Shown here: in pieces, positions 9,055-17,682 of the stretch
Numbering within the stretch: the first letter of the stretch is position 1
Layout of the letters: every line of letters begins with the position of its first letter
Source: Thermomicrobiales bacterium
Lineage (GTDB): Bacteria > Chloroflexota > Chloroflexia > Thermomicrobiales > UBA6265
DNA length: 64,000 nucleotides
Direction: 5' to 3'
Assembly: GCA_023957115.1 (NCBI GenBank)
Contig: JAMLHN010000004.1
Span: 85,551 to 149,550 of the forward strand
Position numbers and translations under genes: made by a program
The notes under the pieces: model-generated
The model's input: the letters and a program-made list of their open reading frames with translations, nothing else
Database searches by the model: none
Told to the model about the DNA's origin: nothing

Positions 9055-10725
9055 CTAGATCCCCTCGGCCATTCCCTCGACGCGCGGATCGGATCCGCCC
9101 ACGAGGACATGGCGCTCCGGATCGCGTGCAATCAACTGCGCGCCGCTAATCATGCTCCAGGCGGGGACGACATTGACGGTATGTCCGAGCTCGGCCAGCG
9201 CGTCGATCGTCGCCTGGTCCGTCTGGGCCTCGACGCGCAGCTCGACCGGGTTGCCGAGCTCAGCCGGATAGGTCGCGGGCCAGACCGCCCAACGGGGCAG
9301 CTCGGCGGCTTCCTGCACGTCGAGCCCGGCATCGAGCAGCCCGGTCAGCATCTGGAGGTTCCATTGCGGTTGCCCGTCACCGCCGGGCGTGCCGCCAACC
9401 ATCACCGGCGTACCATGTTCGTCGGACACGAGGAAGCAATTAAGCGTGTGCATCGGCTTCTTGCCCGGGGCATAGCAATTGGGACTCCCCTCTTCCAGGG
9501 AGAAACAGTGACCGGCACGATTATTGAGCACGATACCGGTTTCTCCGGCGACCACACCGCTGCCAAAGGCATCCGAAATCGAGCAAATCAGCGAGACCAT
9601 CAGCCCGTCGCCGTCGATGACGCAGAGATAGGTCGTGTCACCCGGCTTCAGTATCCCGGGCTGGACGTTCGGATTCGCGCGGGTCGGGTCGATCTGCTCG
9701 CGCCGCGATGCGGCCCAGTCTACGGAGAGCAAACGATCGAGTGGCGCGTCGACCACCGTTGGGTCGCCAGCGTAGGCGAGCCGGTCGGCAAAGGAGAGCT
9801 TGAGCGCCTCAGCCATGAGGTGAATACCCGGCGCCCGATCGACCCCGAGCGTCCCCATGTCGTCATTGGCAATGATATTGAGCGCTTCCAGGTTGACGAA
9901 TCCCTGGGTCGGCAGTCCCGTTTGATAGACGGTATGTCCCCGGTAGGTCGTCGAAAGCGGGGCGGTCACGGTCGCCTCGTGATCGGCGAAATCCTCCGCG
10001 GTCATGGCGCCCCCATTTGCCGTCAGATAGGCGCCGATCTGCCGGGCGATCTCCCCTCGATAGAAGACGTCGTTGCCACCCTTGGCAATCGCCGCCAGGG
10101 AGCGGGCCAAGTCGGGTTGCTTCAACACCGTTCCCACACGGGGCCGTTGACCATTCGGCAGAAAGACCGCCGCCGAGCACGGAAAGCGACGAAGCAGTTC
10201 CTCCCGCATAGGGAACCACCGCGCGACCATGGGCGAAACTGGAAACCCATCCGCGGCGTAACGGATGGCCGGGGCGGCAAGCTCCGTCATCGGGCGGGTG
10301 CCGTAGCGTTCGTGAAGCGCAAACATCCCGGCCACGAACCCCGGCACCGAGGGAGACAACGGACCATGTTGCGGGAGCAGCCGGCCATCCCCCTCGGCAT
10401 GCGCGCGCATATCGTCTAGGCTTGCGCCCCGGGGACTGATTCCACTGCTCAAAACCGCAACCGGTTCGGGATCGGATGGTGAAGCAACCAGCGCGAAGAG
10501 ATCTCCGCCGAGCCCGGTCATGGCCGGCAGAACGACGCCCGCCGTCAACGCGCCGGCGATGGCGGCATCGACCGCGTTGCCACCGGCTGCCAGCGTGGTC
10601 AGCATGCTGCTGCTCACCAAAGGATGCGCGCTCGCAACCAGTCCACCTGTGGCAAACACCGGCGCCCCACGGCGGCGCAGCGCCATAGGGGTGGGCGCGG
10701 TCAACTCATCCGAAAAACCGATCAT
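9055..10725 (-). CDS. ggt: Gamma-glutamyltransferase family protein
   Basis: 556 residues of the Ntn-hydrolase gamma-glutamyltransferase family. The large-subunit start (GGLVASAHPLVSSSMLTTLAAGGNAVDAA) is followed by the self-processing site DTTYLCVID, whose first threonine is the expected nucleophile, and by the Gly-rich CSISDAFGSGVVAGETG and NNR region of the small subunit. No signal peptide is seen, so it may act in the cytoplasm. ATG 10725 is preferred to the GTG at 10752 because AGGAG lies 10 bp before it. It lies just upstream of an importer operon on the same strand, suggesting cleavage of imported gamma-glutamyl or related amide compounds. Confidence 0.9.
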   Translation of the reverse strand: MIGFSDELTAPTPMALRRRGAPVFATGGLVASAHPLVSSSMLTTLAAGGNAVDAAIAGALTAGVVLPAMTGLGGDLFALVASPSDPEPVAVLSSGISPRGASLDDMRAHAEGDGRLLPQHGPLSPSVPGFVAGMFALHERYGTRPMTELAAPAIRYAADGFPVSPMVARWFPMREELLRRFPCSAAVFLPNGQRPRVGTVLKQPDLARSLAAIAKGGNDVFYRGEIARQIGAYLTANGGAMTAEDFADHEATVTAPLSTTYRGHTVYQTGLPTQGFVNLEALNIIANDDMGTLGVDRAPGIHLMAEALKLSFADRLAYAGDPTVVDAPLDRLLSVDWAASRREQIDPTRANPNVQPGILKPGDTTYLCVIDGDGLMVSLICSISDAFGSGVVAGETGIVLNNRAGHCFSLEEGSPNCYAPGKKPMHTLNCFLVSDEHGTPVMVGGTPGGDGQPQWNLQMLTGLLDAGLDVQEAAELPRWAVWPATYPAELGNPVELRVEAQTDQATIDALAELGHTVNVVPAWSMISGAQLIARDPERHVLVGGSDPRVEGMAEGI

Positions 10726-10849
10726 TGGGGAAAGACTCCTTTTTTCGCTCACGACCCTGGACGCCTCGAATCCTCGAGCAACTTACCGGATTGTGAACGC
10801 AGGTCACGCGGCACGTACCAGATCGATCCCGCAAGGCGATCACGCGCGA

Positions 10850-11518
10850 CTAGCTCAGGTCGCGGTCTTCCATTTCCCAGGTGTGATCCAGGGTGTGGTA
10901 CGCCGTGTGGCGGATGAGGTAGCGCAGCGGCCACTTCTTCGCCATCTTGCCCTCGGCATGATGGGTGCGAATGGCCGCGCAATATGCTTCGTGATAGGCA
11001 CGCAGTTTTGCATCGTCGCGCCATTCTCCGGCTGGCAAGGGCTGAACTCCTATCCCTTTCCCCCAATCGTATTCCGCCCCAATGACGTGCCGCACGACGT
11101 TTTCGCGGTCACGGCCACCCCCTCGCGGACCTTTGCGCAGTTCGTCCGAAACCCGGTACCGCACCTCATCGAACAAGGTCCAGCACGCCTGCATCAGCGC
11201 CAGCTCTCGTTCCAGTTCGACGTTGGAAACAGGCTGCCGGTCGAACGCGGAAAAGGCGAACGAGATCCCCCAGAAATCGGTCGAACCAGTACCAGGGTAG
11301 GTCTCGACGACCGTGGGCTCCCCGACCGAAGCGAAGGCTTCGGACATCCCGGCCAATTGCGCGATCGTTGCATAGCGCGGGATATACGAGGTCAATCGTT
11401 CGATCGCTAGCTCAGGTGCCTTGGCGCCGCGTTCGAGTCCGGGCCAATCGGGCGCGTATGCAACGACCTTCTTCCCTTTTGGACCGATTTCCAACGCCAC
11501 CCGAAGTTCGTTCGCCAT
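10850..11518 (-). CDS. DinB-like family protein
   Basis: 222 residues. The C-terminal two thirds form a DinB-like four-helix bundle with the usual metal-ligand histidines: one in RHVIGAEYDW and others in RHTAYHTLDHTWEMEDRD near the end. DinB-superfamily proteins include mycothiol/bacillithiol-dependent transferases and uncharacterised members. The N-terminal ~90 residues (VALEIGPKGKKVVAYAPDWPG) look like a separate small domain. The start is set by a strong GGAGG 6 bp before ATG 11518. It stands alone, 97 bp from the ggt start and divergent from the hydrolase at 11672. The exact reaction is unknown. Confidence 0.75.
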   Translation of the reverse strand: MANELRVALEIGPKGKKVVAYAPDWPGLERGAKAPELAIERLTSYIPRYATIAQLAGMSEAFASVGEPTVVETYPGTGSTDFWGISFAFSAFDRQPVSNVELERELALMQACWTLFDEVRYRVSDELRKGPRGGGRDRENVVRHVIGAEYDWGKGIGVQPLPAGEWRDDAKLRAYHEAYCAAIRTHHAEGKMAKKWPLRYLIRHTAYHTLDHTWEMEDRDLS

Positions 11519-11671
11519 GCCGGTCCTCCTGTCGATCGTATGTTCTGTTCGATGATACCCGCCAGACACAACGCGAGGTAGATTCCGGGTGTGCGATCGA
11601 GCCGGTGGGCCCTGCGTCTTGGGTACTATTCGCGCATCGACGGCATGACATCCAAGAGAGGGGACCAGACG

Positions 11672-12649
11672 ATGCTCCAGGAATTCACCGGGCGACCGGC
11701 CGATGTGCTCAAGCAGAACGAGGACTCCGCACATGGCGGCGATGGTTGGGTGCCCCGCGCGGGAACCCGGCTGGATGAGCTGGGCACTGTCTGGGAAGCA
11801 TGCGGCGTTCCGGCCGAGTGGTATCCGCTGCGTACCGTCCTGACCCATCGACCCGGTGGTGAGATCGACGATGTGCCCGACTACCGCGCCGCCCTCTGGC
11901 TGGCACCAATCGATCCAGCCAAAGCGCGCGACCAGCACGATGCCTTCATGGAGGTCTACCGCTCCAATGGAGTGAAGGTGATCGAGCTGGGGGAGATCGA
12001 CGCGCCGTTGCCAAACGCGTATTTCTGCCGGGACACCTTTTGCATGACCCCCCAGGGGGCGGTCATCTCGCGCATGGCCTCGGCCGCCCGGGCCGGCGAG
12101 GAACGCTGGGCCGCGGCGGCGCTCGCCCGCGAGGGGGTGCCCATCGTCCATTCGGTCGACCGGGATGGCACCTTCGAAGGAGCCGATGTCGTGGTCACCA
12201 ATGAAGATCTGGTCTTCGTTGGACTGGGCATGCGTTCGAATCGCTCCGGGGTGCAACAGGTCGCGCGGGCGTTTCGGGATGCGGGGATTGCCGAGGTGAT
12301 CGAGGTCGAGATCCCCTATGGATGCGGGCATATCGACGGCACGATCAATGTCATCGACAAGGATCTGGCGATGGTCATGCCAACCCAGCTCTCCTGGGTC
12401 GTCTACGAAAACCTGAAACGACACGGATTTACCGTCATCGACCTGCCGGATATGGCCGAATCGCAGGGTGGAATGGCGCTCAATATCGTGCCGTTGCGGC
12501 CGCGCGCCGTCGTCACCCCGGCTGGCAATGCCAAGACCAAAGCGCTGCTGGAACAGCATGGGGTCGAGGTCGTCGAGGTCGACGTTTCCGAGCTGATGAA
12601 GGGCGGCGGTTCGTGCCATTGCATGACCGGGGTCGTCTGGCGCGCCTGA
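11672..12649 (+). CDS. Amidinotransferase-fold hydrolase (dimethylarginine dimethylaminohydrolase-like)
   Basis: 325 residues of the guanidino-group-modifying (pentein) superfamily. Visible active-site elements are PNAYFCRDTF (Asp), EGADVV (Glu/Asp), CGHIDGT (His and Asp) and the C-terminal GGGSCHCMT, whose last cysteine is the probable nucleophile. Relatives hydrolyse methylated arginines to citrulline, deiminate arginine or transfer amidino groups; this one is closest in layout to DDAH/arginine deiminase-like hydrolases. ATG 11672 is chosen for the GAGAGGGG upstream; in-frame ATGs at 11591 and 11645 are alternatives. It precedes a toxin-antitoxin pair and is divergent from the DinB-like gene. 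Confidence 0.85.
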   Translation: MLQEFTGRPADVLKQNEDSAHGGDGWVPRAGTRLDELGTVWEACGVPAEWYPLRTVLTHRPGGEIDDVPDYRAALWLAPIDPAKARDQHDAFMEVYRSNGVKVIELGEIDAPLPNAYFCRDTFCMTPQGAVISRMASAARAGEERWAAAALAREGVPIVHSVDRDGTFEGADVVVTNEDLVFVGLGMRSNRSGVQQVARAFRDAGIAEVIEVEIPYGCGHIDGTINVIDKDLAMVMPTQLSWVVYENLKRHGFTVIDLPDMAESQGGMALNIVPLRPRAVVTPAGNAKTKALLEQHGVEVVEVDVSELMKGGGSCHCMTGVVWRA

Positions 12650-12696
12650 TCGACGATATACTGATAATCGGAATGTATGACTTTCGGAGCTGATGC

Positions 12697-12987
12697 ATGA
12701 CACGATCGAACTTGGTGCGCGTGCAAGAGAAGGGGCAAGTTACGCTGCCCGCCGCTGTCCGCGAAGAGCTTGGACTCAAACGTGGCGATCTCGTCTCGGT
12801 GACGGTCACGCCCGCTGGAGCGCTTGTCACTCCGCAAAAGGCTATTGCCGCCGCGCTGCTCGACAAGATTGGGGAGTCGCTCATGGTCCAAGGACTGACG
12901 TTGGACGATCTCATCGAATCGGGACGCGCCGAGCGAGGCGATTTGCTGCGCGAGATGTATGGGATCGAACCCACCACACCCGAGTAG
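12697..12987 (+). CDS. AbrB/MazE/SpoVT-type antitoxin
   Basis: 96 residues beginning with a swapped-hairpin AbrB DNA-binding domain (VRVQEKGQVTLPAAVREELGLKRGDLVSV), typical of VapB/MazE-like antitoxins. The C-terminal part (LDDLIESGRAERGDLLREMYG) would wrap the toxin. A PIN-domain reading frame overlaps its 3' end, giving the usual antitoxin-toxin order, but that toxin is frameshifted. The antitoxin itself is intact. Confidence 0.85.
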   Translation: MTRSNLVRVQEKGQVTLPAAVREELGLKRGDLVSVTVTPAGALVTPQKAIAAALLDKIGESLMVQGLTLDDLIESGRAERGDLLREMYGIEPTTPE

Positions 12988-13419
12988 GGTCTTTATCGAT
13001 TCGAGTGTTCTGATCGCCGCCTCGATCTCCAAGTCTGGCTATGCTCGCGATCTCGTTCTCATGGGGGTGGACGGACTCGTTCCGCTTGCCGTCAGTTCAT
13101 TCGTTCTGGTCGAGACCCGGCGAAATCTGGCGCGCAAATCCCCGGCGGGGTTACGGCGTTCGATGCATTCATTGCACTGGATTTCTTCCTTTGCACGAAT
13201 CCTCCTGATCGGCTCGTGAGGAAGGTTGCGCATCTTATTGAGCCGAAGGACGCAGCAATTGTTGCCGGCGCGTTAGCGGCGCAATGCCACACACTCGCCA
13301 CTTTCGACCATCGTCACCTACTCTCTGAGGCACGACAAATCGAGGAGCAATGGGGACTACACGTACAGACTCCAGGCGAACTCATTCAGCGCTTGGCGCT
13401 TCGCCCAGAAAGCGGCTAA
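12959..13419 (+). pseudogene. PIN-domain (VapC-like) toxin, frameshifted
   Basis: The first part (VFIDSSVLIAASISKSGYARDL, with the first catalytic Asp, to ETRRNLARKSPAG) is in one frame; from the GGGG run at 13147-13150 the remainder (VTAFDAFIALDFFL... LIEPKDAAIVAGALAAQCHTLATFDHRHLL, with the later acidic residues) is in another. Adding one G to the run restores a continuous PIN ribonuclease. The start overlaps the antitoxin by 29 bp. Either the toxin has been inactivated by slippage in the homopolymer or the run length is misread. Confidence 0.8.
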
Positions 13420-13465
13420 CTCGTCACTCAACATCGACACGGTCGCTGATCACCAGGAGACGGTT

Positions 13466-13762
13466 ATGGCATGTCCGGCAATTCACCCCGGTGAGATCTT
13501 GAAAGAGGAGCTCGATTTCCTGAGCATAAGCGGCGCTGATCTCGCGCGAGCGCTGGATGTTACGCCGAATCGCGTTTCCCAAATTCTCTCCGGGAAACGG
13601 GCAATCTCAACCGATACAGCATTGCGTTTGGGGTACTGGCTCGGTACCGGTCCCGAATTCTGGCTCAACCTCCAGCGGCAATATGAGCTCCGTCTCATCG
13701 AACAAACCGATGGTCCCCGAATTCGCGAACGTGTCACGCCATTGGTACGCGATGCTGCCTGA
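13466..13762 (+). CDS. higA: HigA-type XRE antitoxin, without an adjacent HigB
   Basis: 98 residues of the HigA/VapI plasmid-maintenance antidote family: the opening IHPGEILKEELDFL, a helix-turn-helix (SGADLARALDVTPNRVSQIL) and the conserved GYWLGTGPEFWLNLQRQYELR tail. It normally represses and neutralises a HigB (RelE-fold) toxin encoded just upstream. Here the upstream gene is the broken PIN toxin and the 320 bp downstream contain no convincing gene, so it appears to be an orphan. Confidence 0.88.
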   Translation: MACPAIHPGEILKEELDFLSISGADLARALDVTPNRVSQILSGKRAISTDTALRLGYWLGTGPEFWLNLQRQYELRLIEQTDGPRIRERVTPLVRDAA

Positions 13763-14082
13763 GCTCTGGAGCCAGCTTCGGTAGCGCGGGAAAGCCGTGA
13801 CCCAATCTCAACAACCGTTTTCAGATTGACCGGCCCGGGGGCCAATGTTCTGGGCTGCGCCGGTTATCGACCTACGGCTGGTTGCAAGGGCACAGCGGCC
13901 CAACGCTACGACCGACGCGTAGATCATTCGTAATCCGAGATGTGGACTTTTCAAGACCCGGGACTTCTTGCATCCTCTCGATAGACTGCAACCACTCACC
14001 GGGGATGAGATCGCTGAACAACATATTGGCGGCATCCAGAACGTGACAATTTGGACGTTCTGATGCAGAATATGCGCCCGAT
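13763..14082. other. Gene-free stretch
   Basis: About 320 bp between the orphan HigA and a small membrane protein. Open frames here are short and have no family features. I see no clear palindrome or promoter. Confidence 0.5.
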
Positions 14083-14601
14083 ATGGGCGCACAACCATTC
14101 TTGCTTTCGCTAGTGTCGTTTCTCGTTGCCATTCCCGTTGGGATCTGGGCGGTGCGGCGTGTTTCGGACGCACTTCGCCGGCACGATACCGCGCTCGACC
14201 GTCTCGACCAGGAACGGGTCACCGCCGTGCTGGCCCCGTACGACCGCGACGAAGACGCCCTCCAGCAAATCAACGAACTGCTCGATGATGAGGTCTCACT
14301 GATTCTCGAAATCGTCGATGAGCGCCTTCGGGGAGAACATGTCTCCCCAGAACATCACGCGCAGCTGCGCGCGATTCATCGGAAAGGGCTTGCCGCTCGA
14401 CAACGGTGCGGCGATCCCATCCTGAATATCGAGGTCTGCTGGCTCCAGGGATATGGATCACTGGCCATGACGGTGGACGTGTCGGAGCTCGATCGGACCC
14501 GTTTCGAACGCGAGCTCGCGTTTCGCTCGGCCGAGCTTCGGGAGACGCTGGCGCTTCGCCAGCGACAACGGAGCCCAGCGGCGTCGTACGCACACTCCTA
14601 G
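14083..14601 (+). CDS. Hypothetical protein with one N-terminal membrane helix
   Basis: 172 residues, not recognised. Residues about 5-24 (FLLSLVSFLVAIPVGIWAV) form a single membrane anchor, followed by a charged, probably helical cytoplasmic domain (RRVSDALRRHDTALDRLDQERV, LDDEVSLILEIVDERLRGEH). One segment, CGDPILNIEVCWLQG, holds two cysteines. No catalytic motif was seen. Codon pattern is consistent with a real gene, but the start and even its reality are less certain than for neighbours. Confidence 0.5.
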   Translation: MGAQPFLLSLVSFLVAIPVGIWAVRRVSDALRRHDTALDRLDQERVTAVLAPYDRDEDALQQINELLDDEVSLILEIVDERLRGEHVSPEHHAQLRAIHRKGLAARQRCGDPILNIEVCWLQGYGSLAMTVDVSELDRTRFERELAFRSAELRETLALRQRQRSPAASYAHS

Positions 14602-14931
14602 GGCAAGTTCGAAAAGGGGTCCGAAGCACGTTCGGCAATGGGCAAGCGGCAAAGGGATCGGCCAGAACCTGAATTCCTCCGGCCCCGATCTCCAGAGTCC
14701 CGCCAGATCATTCCCAACTCCTCATACCGAATCCGGGTGACGACGAAGGGGTATGAGTGCAACATGCAAGAGCGTCTGGACAACGCACACTGGACGCTGA
14801 GGATGAACGACGCCGTGCTGTCGCCTACGGACGCACCAAAGGGGTGTTAGCGCGAATGTAGAAGCGTTTGGACGTTGGAAATATGGCGAAGTGTTCCGAC
14901 GGGTTCCGTATCGATCCCAGCTCCCAGCTCC
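14602..14931. other. Gene-free stretch with two heptamer units
   Basis: About 330 bp with no convincing gene. Near its end, 14916-14929 holds two copies of CCCAGCT, which resemble the heptameric repeats seen elsewhere in the window. Confidence 0.5.
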
Positions 14932-15906
14932 TCATGTCGTCCAGGCAGGCAGGACCGGTTCCGGAACCTGCGCTCGCGCGGCGCCGGGTGAAAAGCCAAG
15001 GGTTCGCTTGAACGCACGGCTGAATGCGGCTTCGGAGTTGTAGCCGATCCGGCCGGCGGCTTCGGCGGCGGTGATCCCCTCCTCCCGGAGGAGTCCAAGC
15101 GCCACCTGCATTCGCCACCAGGTGACATAGGTCATGGCCGGTTGCCCAACCAGCTCCGTAAACCGGGCCGCGAACGCCGAGCGCGACATCGCCACCTCGT
15201 CCGCCAGTATGGCCACCGACCACTCCCGTGCGGGATCGCGATGGATGGCTGTCAACGCCCGGCCGATCTTCTCGTCACGCAAGGCGCCGAGCCAGCCACC
15301 TCTGGCGGCATCGGATTCCTCCAGCCAGGAGCGGATCGCCTGGATCACCAGCACATCGGAAAGCCGGGTAATGACCGCTTCCCCGCCCAGGCGGAGCGTG
15401 CGCGCCTCGGTTGCCATGTAACGCAAGGTGCTCTGCACCCATTCCCCTTGCGCTGAGGCACCCGACTCGATCCGGAGCACCTTCGGCAGAACCCCGATCA
15501 AGTTCGCCGCAGCCGCATGCTCGAACCGCACCGCCCCGCAGATCAGATCGGTGCGTTCTCCCCCGCCGTCGATCTGGAGCAGGTCGTATCGTTCGCTCAC
15601 GGCAGTGCGTGGTGTGTCCCAGAGGGAGATCGCACGACTGGAGGGATGGTTCGTCATCCGGTGCCCTGCTCCATGCGGGACCAGTACCACATCGCCAGCC
15701 CGGAGCTGCACCTCGTCTCCGTCTCCCAGATCGAGCCAGCAGCTCCCATGGGTCACCGCATGAAACAGCACGAAACCCGGCATCGCCGGGAGATCGAGCC
15801 CCCACGGCGCGGTGAACGCACACCGACTGTAAAAGAGCCCGGTCATGCGCAGGTAATAGAGGGCTTCACCAAGAGGATCGACTGGTTGCAGCATGGACGT
15901 ACTCAT
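14932..15906 (-). CDS. AraC-family transcriptional regulator (cupin sensor domain)
   Basis: 324 residues: an N-terminal cupin-type sensor (GLFYSRCAFTAPWGLDLPAMPG, LRAGDVVLVPHGAGHRM) and a C-terminal AraC DNA-binding domain with two helix-turn-helix motifs (WSVAILADEVAMSRSAFAARF and GLLREEGITAAEAAGRIGY) ending in the typical NSEAAFSRAFKRTLGFSPGA. It is divergently transcribed from the NmrA-like gene at 16064, and a perfect inverted repeat lies between the two starts, so it probably controls that gene and itself. Confidence 0.9.
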   Translation of the reverse strand: MSTSMLQPVDPLGEALYYLRMTGLFYSRCAFTAPWGLDLPAMPGFVLFHAVTHGSCWLDLGDGDEVQLRAGDVVLVPHGAGHRMTNHPSSRAISLWDTPRTAVSERYDLLQIDGGGERTDLICGAVRFEHAAAANLIGVLPKVLRIESGASAQGEWVQSTLRYMATEARTLRLGGEAVITRLSDVLVIQAIRSWLEESDAARGGWLGALRDEKIGRALTAIHRDPAREWSVAILADEVAMSRSAFAARFTELVGQPAMTYVTWWRMQVALGLLREEGITAAEAAGRIGYNSEAAFSRAFKRTLGFSPGAARAQVPEPVLPAWTT

Positions 15907-15926
15907 GAGAGAAGCGGATCAATTTC

Positions 15927-15961
15927 TGTCAGATCGTCCAGCCGAATCGGACGATCTGACA
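15927..15961. promoter_or_regulatory. Perfect 13-bp inverted repeat, candidate AraC-family operator
   Basis: TGTCAGATCGTCC (15927-15939) and its exact reverse complement (15949-15961) are separated by 9 bp. The site lies 20 bp upstream of the AraC-family start and about 100 bp upstream of the divergent NmrA-like gene, where a shared operator is expected. Confidence 0.75.
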
Positions 15962-16063
15962 AGAATCACGTACATTCAATCATAGATCAACCTCATCGAA
16001 GACCCCACTATGGACGCACGAACCGCCGAGCCGTTCGGCGGTCACACGATCCAGGAGGATGAG

Positions 16064-16936
16064 ATGAGCACAACACTCGAGCGAACGACCAGCGCAGGGA
16101 ACGGAACCAGACTGGGTCCGGTCTTTGTGGCAGGCGGTACCGGCAAGACCGGCCGGCGGGTGGCCGCGCGTCTTGAGGCGTTGGGCGTTCCCGTGCGGAT
16201 CGGCTCCCGCAGGTCACAACCCGCCTTCGATTGGGAACAGTCCCACGGCTGGGCCAGCGCTTTGGAGGGAAGCAAGGCCGTCTATGCCGCGTATGCGCCC
16301 GATCTGGCCGTTCCCGGCGCGGTCGCCGCCATCGAGCAGCTGATCGATCTTGCAAAGCGGGCGAGAATCGAGCGGTTCGTGCTTCTCTCCGGCCGGGGTG
16401 AACCGGAAGCGCAAGCGGCGGAAGCCTTGGTGCAGCACTCTGGGTTGGATTGGACCATCGTCCGCTGTGCCTGGTTCATGCAGAACTTCAGTGAAAACTA
16501 CTTCATCGACGGGATTCTGGCCGGAGAGCTTGCACTACCAGTGGGCGCCGTTCGAGAACCGTTTGTCGATGCAGACGATATTGCCGAGGTGGTGGCAACC
16601 GCTCTGACCCAACCGGGACATAACGGCCAACTCTACGAGCTTACCGGGCCGCGCACACTCACAATGGCCGAGGCAATGCAGGAGATCGCCCTGGCAACGG
16701 GCCGCGAGATTCGCTATACCGAGCTCGATCAAGAGGTCTACGAGCGTGAGATGCGCGCCGCCGGCCTGCCCAGCGAGGTCATCTGGTTGCTGCAGTATCT
16801 CTTCACTACGGTGCTGGACGGCCGCAACGCCTGGTTGGGCGATGGCGTCCAACGCGCGCTCGGGCGGCCTCCGCGTGATTTCCGCGACTATGCACGGGAC
16901 GCGGCGTCCACTGGATGCTGGAACCCGACATCGTAG
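16064..16936 (+). CDS. NmrA-like / NAD(P)H-binding atypical SDR protein
   Basis: 290 residues with an N-terminal Rossmann fold (VFVAGGTGKTGRRVAARLEALG, the atypical-SDR G-G-T-G-x-x-G motif) and the NmrA family pattern: ERFVLLSGRGE, LDWTIVRCAWFMQNF, EPFVDADDIAEVVATAL and ELTGPRTLTMAEAMQEIA. Members act as NAD(P)-sensing regulators or quinone/aldehyde reductases of the QorB type. ATG 16064 is preferred because AGGAGG lies 5 bp upstream; a frame from 16010 is open but lacks such a site. The gene is divergent from an AraC regulator, so induction by a specific small molecule is plausible. Confidence 0.88.
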   Translation: MSTTLERTTSAGNGTRLGPVFVAGGTGKTGRRVAARLEALGVPVRIGSRRSQPAFDWEQSHGWASALEGSKAVYAAYAPDLAVPGAVAAIEQLIDLAKRARIERFVLLSGRGEPEAQAAEALVQHSGLDWTIVRCAWFMQNFSENYFIDGILAGELALPVGAVREPFVDADDIAEVVATALTQPGHNGQLYELTGPRTLTMAEAMQEIALATGREIRYTELDQEVYEREMRAAGLPSEVIWLLQYLFTTVLDGRNAWLGDGVQRALGRPPRDFRDYARDAASTGCWNPTS

Positions 16937-16943
16937 GTATGGT

Positions 16944-17021
16944 GAGGGGGAGAATCACGGTCTCCCCTCGTACTCCCAACCAGAGCGCGCAACGTGGAGG
17001 GGCCCCGCGGGTTCCTCCACG
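16944..17021. terminator. Two hairpins between convergent genes
   Basis: First hairpin: 16944-16953 with 16961-16969 (GA-rich arm against TCTCCCCTC, one bulge). Second: CGTGGAGG at 16993-17000 with CCTCCACG at 17014-17021. They lie between the convergent genes ending at 16936 and 17138. No U-tract follows, so termination is inferred from position. Confidence 0.5.
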
Positions 17022-17137
17022 CTCGGTTTCCGAATTGGAGACCAAATCGCGGGCGGCGAGAGGGCGGACACGCCCTCAGCTACGATCGGCAAGGCAGCGC
17101 ACCTCATCGGAACAAAGGATCAGGTGTGGCGTGCTTC

Positions 17138-17680
17138 TCAGGACCCAGAATCTCGTTCCGAACGCCCGAACAACTCTTCGCCATCGTTACCAGCAACCGG
17201 GACGAGCGCACCCACCCCAATGAATGTGCTGGCGATTCCGAAAAAGCGCAGATAACGATGCTTGACTACGATCGACAAGAGCAACGCTCCGATCCCAGCG
17301 GTGATGTTCGCGACCGGGCCGCCAATGGCGCGGCCGCGATGCTGATCGGCTGAAATCGTTTCCCCAGTGTCGTCATACAGGGTGAAGGTCCGGATCGGGG
17401 TGAGCAGCAGGGTATCCATTGGCGCCTCGACCATGCGCGCGGTGACGATATGGCCCACGGCATGGACCGCCCCGGCAGCGGCCATACCGGCGGTGAAGCA
17501 AAGTCCGCTCCGGGTTCGGCGTTTGGCGTTCCCGAAGAACCGCCCGAGCACCTGTCCGGCCGCCAGCATACCGAGCGGTTGCACCCACCATCCACGCGTC
17601 ACCGCTACGTCGACATCCAGCACCTCGCCGATCCGTCTCCGCGGCTCATCCTGAATGAAGCGGTTCGCCAGTTGGTCCAT
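17138..17680 (-). CDS. Membrane protein with a degenerate site-2-protease-like motif
   Basis: 180 residues with several membrane helices (about 35-45, 62-80, 120-140, 145-165). The helix AGAVHAVGHIVTAR carries H-A-V-G-H where M50/S2P proteases have HExxH, so the catalytic glutamate is missing; GRAIGGPVANI resembles the family's A-G-P segment, and VPVAGNDGEEL occupies the place of the metal-ligand N-x-P...D-G motif. It is likely a non-proteolytic S2P relative. Its ATG is 2 bp after the stop of an Xre/MbcA-like antitoxin gene, a position where the paralogous locus at 25300 encodes a RES toxin. Function unknown. Confidence 0.65.
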   Translation of the reverse strand: MDQLANRFIQDEPRRRIGEVLDVDVAVTRGWWVQPLGMLAAGQVLGRFFGNAKRRTRSGLCFTAGMAAAGAVHAVGHIVTARMVEAPMDTLLLTPIRTFTLYDDTGETISADQHRGRAIGGPVANITAGIGALLLSIVVKHRYLRFFGIASTFIGVGALVPVAGNDGEELFGRSERDSGS

Positions 17681-17682
17681 AC

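Noticed and set aside
8968-10419. Long plus-strand open frame (483 residues)
   Set aside because: Lies wholly opposite the gamma-glutamyltransferase gene and has Arg/His/Gly-rich shadow composition without family motifs.
10850-12703. Extended minus-strand frame reading from the DinB-like gene across the amidinotransferase-fold gene
   Set aside because: Only the part from 11518 down matches a protein family and has a ribosome-binding site; the upstream part is antisense to a convincing gene.
13808-14173. Minus-strand frame of 121 residues in the gap after HigA
   Set aside because: No family features, unusual composition, and it overlaps the start of the plus-strand membrane protein.
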